Of a DNA stretch of 64,000 nucleotides, positions 9,062 to 17,006 are shown piece by piece. The DNA is from Bog-473 sp963836605. Its GTDB lineage: Bacteria > Actinomycetota > Acidimicrobiia > Acidimicrobiales > RAAP-2. The first letter of the stretch is position 1; every line of letters starts with the position of its first letter. The DNA is taken from assembly GCA_963836605.1 (NCBI GenBank), contig CAWIKB010000012.1, forward strand, positions 62,001-126,000, given 5' to 3'. A model generated the notes under the pieces. That model saw nothing but the letters and a program-made list of their open reading frames with translations, did no database searches and had not been told where the DNA came from. A program made the translations under genes and the position numbers.

Positions 9062-10060
9062 TCATTTCCCGAGCGCGGCCCGCCACGGTCCGAGGTCGAG
9101 CGCGGGGTACCGCTCCTGTGTCTGCCCGATCAGCCGCTCGCTCCAGACCGGGTGCCCCGGCTGCGGCCAGCCGAAGAGCGCCAGCTCCCGAGGAGTCGAA
9201 CCCTCCACGAAGACCGTCCACTCGATGCCGGTCGACACCGACTGCTGGGTGTTGTACCCGATCCATTCGACCTCTGCATTCTTGAAGGCGAGCGAGGCCA
9301 CGAACCGGGCTCCCGAGGCCGAGCCGAAAGGCGCGCCTCGATGCCAACAATCGGACCGGTAGGCCAGGTACGACCCCCGGAGCCCCGGAGCGGGCCGCTC
9401 GGCCGCGTAGACGCCGGGTTCCATGTTGGGCATGACGACGCCGTAGGGGGAGTCGATGTGATTGGAGTTGGGCGCCGAGACGAGACGGGTGGGGTTGTCG
9501 GCGTCGGAGATGTCGGAGAGGTAGAGGAATCCCTCCAGGTTCCACCACGGGGATTCGCCGCCAGGAGGGAGCCACGAGTGATTGCGGTCGATGTGCATCG
9601 GCTGCTCGTAGTTGGTCACCCCCGCATACTTCGCACTGGCGCCAGCCTGGTACAGCCGGATGTCGGTGCTCCCGAGAGCTCGCTCGGCGAAGTCGACGAC
9701 CGACGGGTGGACGCACAGGCGGTTGAGCGTCCGGCCCGGGAAGGGAAACGTGGCTGACCATCGTTGCTGCTCGGGGCGGAACCCCGGGCCCTCGTCGGGC
9801 CACACGAACACCTCGTCGGGTTCGACCAGGTGGCCCTTCCACTGTTCGGTCACCGCCTCCGGGTCCGCATGGAGCTCCTCGGCACTTGGAAAGATCGACC
9901 GGAGGTCCCCTGCCGCGGCGTCGATCTCCTCGCTACCCACCAAGCCCTCGATCAGGACCCAGCCGTCTTCCCGCCATGACGTGATTTCGGCGTCACTGGC
10001 GAGTCGTGAAGTCACGATGGTCTCATCCCTTCCGTCGACCTGATCGGCGGAGGAGAGCAC
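9062..10060 (-). CDS. Phytanoyl-CoA dioxygenase (PhyH) family protein
   Basis: A 332-residue Fe(II)/2-oxoglutarate-dependent oxygenase. The iron-binding facial triad is visible: H-x-D at His156/Asp158 in MHIDRNHSW, and the distal His240 in SDCWHRGAP. An arginine in GARFV about ten residues later would bind 2-oxoglutarate. The N-terminal EDGWVLIEGLV is typical of the family. These enzymes hydroxylate acyl-CoAs or other small substrates; the substrate here is unknown. The first 17 or so residues may not be translated. Confidence 0.85.
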   Translation of the reverse strand: MLSSADQVDGRDETIVTSRLASDAEITSWREDGWVLIEGLVGSEEIDAAAGDLRSIFPSAEELHADPEAVTEQWKGHLVEPDEVFVWPDEGPGFRPEQQRWSATFPFPGRTLNRLCVHPSVVDFAERALGSTDIRLYQAGASAKYAGVTNYEQPMHIDRNHSWLPPGGESPWWNLEGFLYLSDISDADNPTRLVSAPNSNHIDSPYGVVMPNMEPGVYAAERPAPGLRGSYLAYRSDCWHRGAPFGSASGARFVASLAFKNAEVEWIGYNTQQSVSTGIEWTVFVEGSTPRELALFGWPQPGHPVWSERLIGQTQERYPALDLGPWRAALGK

Positions 10061-10129
10061 CGCCGCAGCGGCTCCATTGTTACCCGAGGTCGGAGCGCAA
10101 AGCTCTCAGGAGCGCCGGCGACGCCGGTG

Positions 10130-10687
10130 TCACCCGACCGTCGAAGCCTGCTGTCCGGAGAGAATGGTCAAGCTCTTGTGATTGAACCGACTGACCGCGA
10201 CATTAACGGTCGAGCCCTCCCGGATGTCGTCGCGGGCGACGCTGCACGACGCGTCATAGGGAGCCTTGCCGGGGACGGTCACCCGCAGCGTGTACTTCCA
10301 GATGAATGGCGCTTGGAAGTCGAACTGCCCCGTCTGGGCCAACGTCCGGGTCTGCTGCGCACTGAGGACTACTGCCGTGCCGTTGACGCCTCTCTTCTGC
10401 AGGTGCCGGTCACCGCGCGTGACGTCGAAGTAGAAGACGTACATCGCGTACAGGAAGAAGAAGAGAGACGCGGCGCCAGTTGCGTAGACCAGGCCTCGCG
10501 GCCATGACTTCTCCGTGAGCCCCGAGTCGAAGACGAAAAAGAACACTCCGAACAGGATGAAAGACCCCCACATCCGCCGTGACGCCGTCATCGTGGACTG
10601 CCCGTGTGCATGGTGATCCTCCAACTCATCGAGGTGGGCGAGGTAGCCCCACCTCACAAGGCTGCGCTCCCAGGTCCTCCGCATCAT
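10130..10687 (-). CDS. Membrane protein of unknown function
   Basis: A 185-residue protein I do not recognise as a named family. A basic and His-rich N-terminus is followed by two hydrophobic segments (about 41-58 and 66-87), a short basic stretch (RGDRHLQKRG), and then a beta-rich soluble domain with alternating hydrophobic residues (VNGTAVVLSAQQ, WKYTLRVTVPGK, STVNVAVSRFN). This resembles the small-domain layout of DUF3592-type envelope proteins, which is only a suggestion. It is divergent from nothing obvious and lies upstream of the PhyH gene on the same strand. Confidence 0.6.
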   Translation of the reverse strand: MMRRTWERSLVRWGYLAHLDELEDHHAHGQSTMTASRRMWGSFILFGVFFFVFDSGLTEKSWPRGLVYATGAASLFFFLYAMYVFYFDVTRGDRHLQKRGVNGTAVVLSAQQTRTLAQTGQFDFQAPFIWKYTLRVTVPGKAPYDASCSVARDDIREGSTVNVAVSRFNHKSLTILSGQQASTVG

Positions 10688-10807
10688 GAGTAGCCCTTAC
10701 TCAATTGTTCCGGCGATTGTCCCGAACTGCACATTCACCCTTCGGCGGCGGATCCACCGGATCCATTTGGCCCGCACGTTCCACTCGGTTACCGCTCTGC
10801 CCGCCAG

Positions 10808-11236
10808 CTATTCGATGAAGACGTCGCCGACCCATGCGGGCAGCCGCGAGGCCCGTCCGGCTTCGTCGACGCACCCGTGCACGGTCACCGCCGTGGCCTT
10901 GACCTCCCCGTGAACCGTAAGGAGATAGGCCAACTGGAACGTGGTGCGGGTGACCGCGCCGCCCCAGAGGTGGACATCGACTTCGTCCTCGAAACGGAGG
11001 GATCGGCGATACTGCACCGCGACCTCCAGGACAGCGGCATCGAGGCCCTCGCTTCGCACCTCGTGATAGGGGTGCCCGACCTCGCGCAGATACGCCACCC
11101 GCGCCTCCTCGAGGTACAGCAAGTACGCGGCATGGTGGATGACCCCCATGGCGTCGGTCTCGGCGAAGCGGGCACGGACCCGGTGGACGAATTGGTAGTC
11201 GTCCGGGTTACGGGAGGGCTGGAGGGATTGCCGCAC
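10808..11236 (-). CDS. Acyl-CoA thioesterase, 4HBT hotdog family (FadM/YbgC-like)
   Basis: A hotdog-fold thioesterase of about 142 residues. RARFAETDAMGVIHHAAYLL contains the catalytic Asp of the 4-hydroxybenzoyl-CoA thioesterase motif (D-x-M-G-x-x-x-x-x-x-Y). EEARVAYLREVG and the YRRSLRFEDEV strand follow as expected. It hydrolyses acyl-CoA to free acid and CoA. The open frame extends to 11326 and would overlap the upstream gene by 74 bases, so GTG at 11236 is preferred; it leaves a 16-base gap. It probably forms an operon with the next thioesterase. Confidence 0.82.
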   Translation of the reverse strand: MRQSLQPSRNPDDYQFVHRVRARFAETDAMGVIHHAAYLLYLEEARVAYLREVGHPYHEVRSEGLDAAVLEVAVQYRRSLRFEDEVDVHLWGGAVTRTTFQLAYLLTVHGEVKATAVTVHGCVDEAGRASRLPAWVGDVFIE

Positions 11237-11252
11237 GGTCGGGCCGATCTCG

Positions 11253-11966
11253 CTACGAGCCGGCGGCGGCGTCCGTACGGTCGAAGGCCTGGCGGCGTCC
11301 CGAGGCCATGCGATCGACGCCTTCATGGTTCAAGATGGCGAACTCCCCTTCCGCCTCTACCGTGACCACTCCGCCTTGGACGATTCGTCCCAGGCTGAAG
11401 ACGCGGCGCTCCGTGACCTCGGTGACCCAGCCCTCGAACACGGCCTCTTCACCCACCAGGGTTGGGCGCCGGTAGCGGAGGCTGAGCCGCACGGTGGGAC
11501 CGGTTGCTCCGGCCATGGCGTTGGCCGCCGTGAGGATGATGTCGAAGGTGGCGGCCAGGGCGGCACCGTGGACGCAGCCCGGCGCACCCTCGTAGCCCAC
11601 GTCGAAGGTGGCTCGGCCCAACGCTTTGGGTGGATCGAACTCCAGGCTCACCGGCAACGCCAGTGGGTTGAACCTCCCGACGATGAGGTCGTACGGCATG
11701 GATGCGCCGAGTGGCGGAACGCGGGGCGGCGCGTCGGCCGCGGGAGCGACGAAACGGGGCAGGGGGCGGTCGGGCATATGGGCTTCGAGGCGGTCGGCCA
11801 CCGCCGCCAGCTGACCCGTGAGCTCCGCCGTCTCCGCCGGCGAGGGTGCCGTGCTCACGGACAGTCTGATGAGGCGGCGCAAGACGTCGGCCATGGCCCT
11901 GGCTTCGACTTGGCGACCTCGCAAGCCGGGATGTTCTTCGAAGAAGGGCGTCGGTTCGGTGTCCAC
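11253..11966 (-). CDS. Hotdog-fold thioesterase (PaaI-like)
   Basis: A protein of about 237 residues. An N-terminal helical stretch of about 90 residues precedes a hotdog domain with the signature GAPGCVHGAALAATFDIILT (helix with VHGG-like motif) and paired strands VRLSLRYRRPTLVGEEAVFEGWV. The extended N-terminus is seen in actinobacterial acyl-CoA thioesterases. GTG at 11966 is used; GTG at 12017 would add 17 non-conserved residues. It is followed by a second thioesterase and is divergent from the DUF3151 gene. Confidence 0.78.
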   Translation of the reverse strand: MDTEPTPFFEEHPGLRGRQVEARAMADVLRRLIRLSVSTAPSPAETAELTGQLAAVADRLEAHMPDRPLPRFVAPAADAPPRVPPLGASMPYDLIVGRFNPLALPVSLEFDPPKALGRATFDVGYEGAPGCVHGAALAATFDIILTAANAMAGATGPTVRLSLRYRRPTLVGEEAVFEGWVTEVTERRVFSLGRIVQGGVVTVEAEGEFAILNHEGVDRMASGRRQAFDRTDAAAGS

Positions 11967-12041
11967 AGTGCCGCGAAGAGTATCGCCGGGGGGTCCGGGG
12001 CCCCAGCCTGCGATCACCGGACCCGCTCATAGCATGGCGCC

Positions 12042-12479
12042 ATGCCCACCGATCACGCCGTGCAGTTCACCAGCGGAAGCCCCGAAACGGTCCTCGAACC
12101 ACTCAGCAGCGAACTGGCTCAGGCGCTCGAGGCGGCGATGGCCCTCCCCGGGCCCGAACAGCGGACCGCCGTGTCGGCCGTCGCGGCCCGAGACCCCCGC
12201 TGCCTCCAGGCCTGGGCCACCTTGGCGGAGTTGGCTGACACCGACATCGATCGCTACGCCTTTGCCCGCGTCGGCTATCACCGGGGGCTCGACACCCTGC
12301 GGGCAGCCGGGTGGCGAGGCTCGGGGTACGTGCGGTGGCGCCACGAGTCCAATCGGGGTTTCCTCCGTTCGCTCCATGCTCTGGAATTGGCCGCCGCGGC
12401 CATCGGGGAAGACGACGAAGCCCAGCGCTGCGCCCTTTTCCTGCGCCAACTCGATCCGGAGTGGGTGTCCCGTCTGTAG
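12042..12479 (+). CDS. DUF3151 family protein
   Basis: A 145-residue cytosolic protein matching the actinobacterial DUF3151 family. The recognisable segments are the mid-protein YAFARVGYHRGLDTLRAAGW and the C-terminal HESNRGFLRSLHAL with AIGEDDEAQRCALFLRQLDP. The function is unknown; a helical TPR-like repeat is likely. Its stop codon overlaps the left arm of the palindrome that precedes the MarR gene. Confidence 0.8.
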   Translation: MPTDHAVQFTSGSPETVLEPLSSELAQALEAAMALPGPEQRTAVSAVAARDPRCLQAWATLAELADTDIDRYAFARVGYHRGLDTLRAAGWRGSGYVRWRHESNRGFLRSLHALELAAAAIGEDDEAQRCALFLRQLDPEWVSRL

Positions 12480-12493
12480 TTAGGGTCTCTAAC
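12479..12493. promoter_or_regulatory. Palindrome ahead of the MarR gene, candidate operator
   Basis: GTTAG-GGTCT-CTAAC is an inverted repeat with 5-bp arms, ending 3 bases before the first MarR ATG. This AT-richer patch in a GC-rich region has no ribosome site between it and the ATG, so a leaderless transcript is likely. MarR proteins often bind such a palindrome in their own promoter. The operator role is inferred. Confidence 0.45.
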
Positions 12494-12496
12494 TGT

Positions 12497-12991
12497 ATGA
12501 TGGTCGAAATGACTGTTTCCCCTTCGTCCGTGACGACAACGCGAACAGATCGTGACCAACCCGCCGTCGGCACCTATGGCCGGGTGACTGCCTGGCTTTC
12601 GAAACGGGTCGAGGTCGCGCTGACCCAGGTGGACCTGACCTTGCCCCAATACCGGATTCTCGGGGTCTTGGCCGAAGGGTCCTCCGCCTCCTCGGGGCTG
12701 GCCGACCGCCTGACCGTGCGTCCGCCGTCGATCACCGCGGTGATCGACGGCCTCGTGGCTCGCGGACTGGTTGATCGCCAGCATCAAGAGGACGATCGCC
12801 GACGCATCGCCCTCCGCCTGACCGACAAGGGTGCGCGGCTGGTGGCCGAAGCGAATCGGTCAGTTGACGACTACATCGCGTCGATCGCCGCCACGCTGCC
12901 GGACGAAGACCACACCATGGTGCTGCGGTCGCTGGAGCTCTGGGGTCAGGCCCTCTCCAATTTTCACCAGGCGCGAACGGAGAATCGGTGA
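12497..12991 (+). CDS. MarR-family transcriptional regulator of the downstream ABC exporter
   Basis: A 164-residue winged-helix regulator: LTLPQYRILGVLAEG, then the recognition region LADRLTVRPPSITAVIDGLV, then the wing RQHQEDDRRRIALRLTDKGARLV with the conserved D-x-R motif. The open frame extends upstream to 12311, but that would overlap the DUF3151 gene and lacks family similarity, so ATG 12497 is chosen (ATG 12500 and 12509 are near alternatives). Its stop overlaps the GTG of the first ABC subunit by 4 bases (GTGA), so regulator and exporter are one operon. Ligand-responsive control of the exporter is the likely role. Confidence 0.88.
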   Translation: MMVEMTVSPSSVTTTRTDRDQPAVGTYGRVTAWLSKRVEVALTQVDLTLPQYRILGVLAEGSSASSGLADRLTVRPPSITAVIDGLVARGLVDRQHQEDDRRRIALRLTDKGARLVAEANRSVDDYIASIAATLPDEDHTMVLRSLELWGQALSNFHQARTENR

Positions 12992-14970
12992 GCACCACCG
13001 AGGACCGGATCGAGGGCAGGCCGCCGGCCGGCGAGTCCTCGCCCACGGCGGAGGCCGGCACGGAGAGTGAGCGCCAACTCCCGCTGGCCGCCTACGTCCC
13101 CATGGGCGCCACCAGCGACTACAAGCCACCGAGGGCGACCATCGATCCTGACATGTCCAAGGGCTGGATCAAGCGGGCCTACCCCATTGTCGCCTCGCAC
13201 AAGGGTTTCTTCCTCGTCGCACTCATCTTGTCCTTTGTCGGGTTGTTGCTCCAGGTGGAGATCCCCCAGCTCCTCAACGAGGCCTTGACCAATTCGCTGG
13301 GGAGCCATCCCACGGTTCCGCTGCACTTCTACGTCTACCTGGTGCTGGCCCTCGGCCTCGTCGGCGCCGTGGCCGGGTACTTCTCACGCACCTACCTCTT
13401 CAGGGTCGCCTACGCCATTGAATTCGATCTGCGCAACACCATCTATGAGCACCTCACCCGCATGTCCTTCCCGTTCTACGACCGGGTGCAGTCGGGGCAG
13501 CTGATCTCCCGGGCCAACTCGGACATCCGCTCGGTGCAGATGTACCTGACGTTCGCCCCGATGATCCTGGTCCAGTGCTCCATCGCCGTGGTCGCCTTCG
13601 TCTACATGCTGCACATCAGCGTCCCGCTGGCGATCGTCGCCATGGCCACCATGCCCTTCATCTACTGGACCGGCGTCCGGATGCGCAGCAGCCTCTTCCC
13701 GGTGTCGTGGATCATCCAGGCCCGCCTGGCCGAGGTGGCCACCGTGGTCGACGAAAACGTCAACGGCGTCCGGGTCGTCAAGTCCTTCGCCGCCGAAGAA
13801 CAACAGATGAAGCAGTTGGCCACGGCCGCTGACAAGGTGCAGTGGGGCTATATCAAGGACGCCGACCTGCGAGCTCGTTTCACGCCCCTGATCCAGAACC
13901 TCTCTCAGGTGGGACTCGTCCTGGTGCTGGTCTTCGGTGGCTACATGGTCATCCACGGCACCCTGGGGGTCGGTGCGATCCTGGCCTTCAACATCTACCT
14001 CCTGATGATGCAAGCCCCGTTCATGATGCTCGGCATGCTGATCATGATGGGCCAACGGGCCGCGGCGTCGGCCGATCGGATCTACGAGATCCTCGACGAG
14101 AAGGCAACCATCATCGACCGACCGGAGGCGATCGACCTGGCCAACAGCGAAGGGGATGTCCGGTTCGAGCAGGTGCGGTTCGCCTACGGGTCCGACAGCC
14201 GGATCGCACGCTCCGTCGAAGACGGTGGCAATCCCGACGTGTTGTCGAATTTCAATCTTCATCTCAAATCCGGGGAGACCGTCGCCCTGGTCGGCCGGAC
14301 CGGCAGTGGCAAGTCGACCATCGCCCGCCTCATGGCCCGCTTCTACGACGTCAGCGACGGAAGCGTCACGGTCGACGGTCACGACGTCCGTGACCTCACC
14401 CTCACCAGTCTGCGGGCCAACATCGGTGTGGTTCTCGACGAACCCTTCCTGTTCTCGATCTCCATCCACGACAACATCGCCTATGGACGTCCGGACGCGA
14501 CCGCCGAGGAGGTCGAGGCGGCGGCGCGCGCGGCCGGGGCGGACGGCTTCATCGAGCACCTGGCCGAAGGGTACGACACCGTGGTGGGAGAGCGGGGCTA
14601 CACGCTCTCGGGGGGTCAGCGTCAGCGCATCGCCATCGCACGGGCCCTCTTGATCAATCCACCCATCCTCATCCTTGACGACGCCACCAGCGCCATCGAC
14701 GTCAAGGTGGAGCAACAGATCCATTCGGGACTGCGCGTCCTGATGCAGGACCGCACCACGCTCATCGTGGCGCACCGGCTTTCCACCATCAGCTTGGCCG
14801 ACCGAGTCGTCCTGCTCGACCACGGTGAGATCGTCGCCGACGGGACACACGCCGAGCTCCTCGCCTCAACCCCGTTGTACTCCGAGGTCCTGGCCCAGGC
14901 GGCGCAGGAGTACGAGGGCGACGACGACGTCATTGACGATGGCAGCGCCACCGTGAAGGGGGTCCGGTAG
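12988..14970 (+). CDS. ABC exporter half-transporter, subunit with degenerate ATP site
   Basis: A 660-residue protein with a long N-terminal cytosolic tail, a six-helix transmembrane domain (about 70-365) and an ATPase domain (about 390-625). Walker A is GRTGSGKST (436-444), the signature LSGGQ is at 540-544, and Walker B is LILDD (561-565). The usual catalytic Glu after Walker B is Asp565, and the Q-loop reads VVLDEPF instead of VVPQEPF. The switch His in IVAHRLS is kept. These are marks of the degenerate site in heterodimeric exporters such as TM287/288. The GTG start overlaps the MarR stop; the partner starts 3 bases after this stop. It probably exports drugs or lipids. Confidence 0.9.
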   Translation: MSTTEDRIEGRPPAGESSPTAEAGTESERQLPLAAYVPMGATSDYKPPRATIDPDMSKGWIKRAYPIVASHKGFFLVALILSFVGLLLQVEIPQLLNEALTNSLGSHPTVPLHFYVYLVLALGLVGAVAGYFSRTYLFRVAYAIEFDLRNTIYEHLTRMSFPFYDRVQSGQLISRANSDIRSVQMYLTFAPMILVQCSIAVVAFVYMLHISVPLAIVAMATMPFIYWTGVRMRSSLFPVSWIIQARLAEVATVVDENVNGVRVVKSFAAEEQQMKQLATAADKVQWGYIKDADLRARFTPLIQNLSQVGLVLVLVFGGYMVIHGTLGVGAILAFNIYLLMMQAPFMMLGMLIMMGQRAAASADRIYEILDEKATIIDRPEAIDLANSEGDVRFEQVRFAYGSDSRIARSVEDGGNPDVLSNFNLHLKSGETVALVGRTGSGKSTIARLMARFYDVSDGSVTVDGHDVRDLTLTSLRANIGVVLDEPFLFSISIHDNIAYGRPDATAEEVEAAARAAGADGFIEHLAEGYDTVVGERGYTLSGGQRQRIAIARALLINPPILILDDATSAIDVKVEQQIHSGLRVLMQDRTTLIVAHRLSTISLADRVVLLDHGEIVADGTHAELLASTPLYSEVLAQAAQEYEGDDDVIDDGSATVKGVR

Positions 14971-14972
14971 TC

Positions 14973-16895
14973 GTGTTCGGTGGCATGGGCGGCGCGCCGA
15001 TGGGTGGCGGCGGACAACCTGGAGCGGCGCAGGCCGGATTGCCCTTCGGCGGGATCCCCCACGAGCTCCAGGCCGGGGTCGATCAATTGCTGGCTGATGA
15101 GCCCGAACGCGGCGAATCCGACATCACGTTCACCCACCAACCGACGGACCACGAGAAGAAGAAGCTCAGCCTGCGCGGACTTCTCGCGGAATACCCCGGC
15201 ATGCTGGTCCTGTCCATCGTGCTGGTCGGCATCATCGCGCTCTTTACGCAGCTCGGGCCCAAGCTCACCGGTATCGCGATCGATGACGGCATGGCCTACG
15301 GGCATCACAACTTTGGCTTCGTGGTCCTGATTGCCGCCATCTACCTCCTCTCGGTGGTGGTCTCAGCTGTCGCCCAGTGGGGCCAGGTCAGGGTCACCGG
15401 CCGCCTGGCCTCGTGGGTCATGAACGACCTCCGCGTGACCATCTTCCGTCATCTGCAACGTCTCTCCCTCGACTTCTTCACCGAGGAAAAGGCGGGCGTC
15501 GTCATGAGCCGGATGACGAGCGACATTGAGAACCTGCAGCAGCTCCTGCAGGACGGGCTGGCCCAATTCGCCATTCAGGGCCTGACCATGGTGGTCATCA
15601 CCATCTTCCTCTTCACCACCGATGTGCGGTTGGCTCTCATCACCATCGTGGTGGTGATTCCACCTCTGGTCATTATGTCCCTGTGGTTCAAGCGGGCGTC
15701 GGAGCGGGGGTACGACCGGGTCCGCGACGGCATCGCGCTGGTCCTGGCCGATCTCTCCGAGAGTTTGCAGGGTGTGCGGATCGTCACCGCCCACAACCGC
15801 CAGCGGTACAACGTGGTGCACCACCGCAATGTGGTGGGGCGCTATCGCGACGCCAACAACTACACCGGTCGGTTGAACGGGATCTACGGTCCCGGCTCGC
15901 AGCTGCTGGGGGTGGTGGGGCAGGTCGTGGTCCTGGCCGTGGGAGGCGAGATGGTGCTCAAGCACCAACTCCAGATCGGTGCACTCGTAACCTTCTTCCT
16001 CTACGTGAACCGGTTCTTCCAACCGATCCAGCTCCTGGTGCAGCAGTACAACGCCTACCAGCAGGGTCAGGCCTCGATCGTCAAGCTGCGTACACTGCTC
16101 GAGAGCGAGCCCACCGTCACCGAACGCGCCGACGCCGTGGACCTGCCGCCAGTGCACGGTGAGATCCGGTTCGACCACGTGTCCTTCGGCTACGACCCCG
16201 ACGTGCCCGTGCTCGATGACATCGACCTCACCATCGAGCCCGGGGAGACGGTGGCCTTCGTCGGAGCGACCGGCGCCGGCAAGTCGACCATGGCCAAACT
16301 GGTCACCCGCTTCTATGACCCCACCGCGGGACGGGTCCTCATTGACGGCCACGACCTGCGCACGGTGACCCTGACGTCCCTGCGGAGCCAGCTCGGCGTC
16401 GTTCCCCAAGAACCGTTCCTCTTCGCCGGCACCATCCGCGACAACATCTCCTTCGCCCGCCCTGGCGCCCCCGACGACCTTGTCTGGGAAGCCGTGCACA
16501 AGGTGGGCCTCAGCGAGCTGATCACCCGGCTCCCGTTCGGTCTCGACACCGCCGTCCACGAACGAGGGCAATCGCTCTCGTCAGGTGAACGCCAACTCAT
16601 CGCGTTGGCCCGGGCCTTCATGGCCCAACCACGGGTCCTGGTCCTCGACGAGGCCACCTCGAATCTCGATCTGCAGTCCGAGACCATGATCGAGGCGGCC
16701 CTCGATGTGCTCTTGCAGTCCCGCACCGCTGTCCTCATCGCCCACCGGCTGTCGACGGCCATGCGCGCCGATCGGATCGTGGTCGTGGGCGATGGCCGGT
16801 TGTTGGAGATCGGGTCTCATGACGAGCTGGTGGCCCGGGGCGGCCACTACGCCGAGATGTACGAGACCTGGATCAGCCAATCACACGCGGCGTGA
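14973..16895 (+). CDS. ABC exporter half-transporter, catalytically complete subunit
   Basis: A 640-residue partner of the preceding protein. A Gly-rich N-terminal tail is followed by six transmembrane helices (about 78-365) and an ATPase domain. Walker A is GATGAGKST (431-439), the Q-loop VVPQEPF is intact, Walker B ends in the catalytic Glu560 (VLVLDE), and the switch His is in LIAHRLS. Its signature motif is LSSGE (535-539) rather than LSGGQ. In the dimer, this Walker site pairs with the good LSGGQ of the partner to form the active site, while LSSGE pairs with the degenerate one. A GTG start sits 3 bases after the upstream stop. Confidence 0.9.
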   Translation: MFGGMGGAPMGGGGQPGAAQAGLPFGGIPHELQAGVDQLLADEPERGESDITFTHQPTDHEKKKLSLRGLLAEYPGMLVLSIVLVGIIALFTQLGPKLTGIAIDDGMAYGHHNFGFVVLIAAIYLLSVVVSAVAQWGQVRVTGRLASWVMNDLRVTIFRHLQRLSLDFFTEEKAGVVMSRMTSDIENLQQLLQDGLAQFAIQGLTMVVITIFLFTTDVRLALITIVVVIPPLVIMSLWFKRASERGYDRVRDGIALVLADLSESLQGVRIVTAHNRQRYNVVHHRNVVGRYRDANNYTGRLNGIYGPGSQLLGVVGQVVVLAVGGEMVLKHQLQIGALVTFFLYVNRFFQPIQLLVQQYNAYQQGQASIVKLRTLLESEPTVTERADAVDLPPVHGEIRFDHVSFGYDPDVPVLDDIDLTIEPGETVAFVGATGAGKSTMAKLVTRFYDPTAGRVLIDGHDLRTVTLTSLRSQLGVVPQEPFLFAGTIRDNISFARPGAPDDLVWEAVHKVGLSELITRLPFGLDTAVHERGQSLSSGERQLIALARAFMAQPRVLVLDEATSNLDLQSETMIEAALDVLLQSRTAVLIAHRLSTAMRADRIVVVGDGRLLEIGSHDELVARGGHYAEMYETWISQSHAA

Positions 16896-16977
16896 CCGAC
16901 TCGTCGCCCGCGGCGTTGGCGCGCGCCCCCGGCACCGGGCTGCGGCCCACGTAGCGCCCCTGCGCGCACCGGGCGCG

Positions 16978-17004
16978 GGGCGCCGGGCGCCGGGCGCCGG
17001 GCGC
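16978..17004. repeat. GGGCGCC tandem repeat between convergent genes
   Basis: About 3.9 copies of GGGCGCC in a row, directly beside the stop codon of the second sulfatase. Just to the left, GCGCCCC (16954-16960) can pair with GGGGCGC (16977-16983). Together they form a GC-rich region able to fold between two convergent transcription units, and may act in termination. Confidence 0.55.
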
Positions 17005-17006
17005 GG

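Noticed and set aside
12311..12496. N-terminal extension of the MarR frame
   Set aside because: It overlaps the DUF3151 gene, has no MarR similarity and no ribosome site; the palindrome at 12479-12493 fits a start at 12497.
13384..14850. Long minus-strand open frame opposite the first ABC subunit
   Set aside because: His/Asp/Val-rich antisense shadow of an intact ABC transporter gene.
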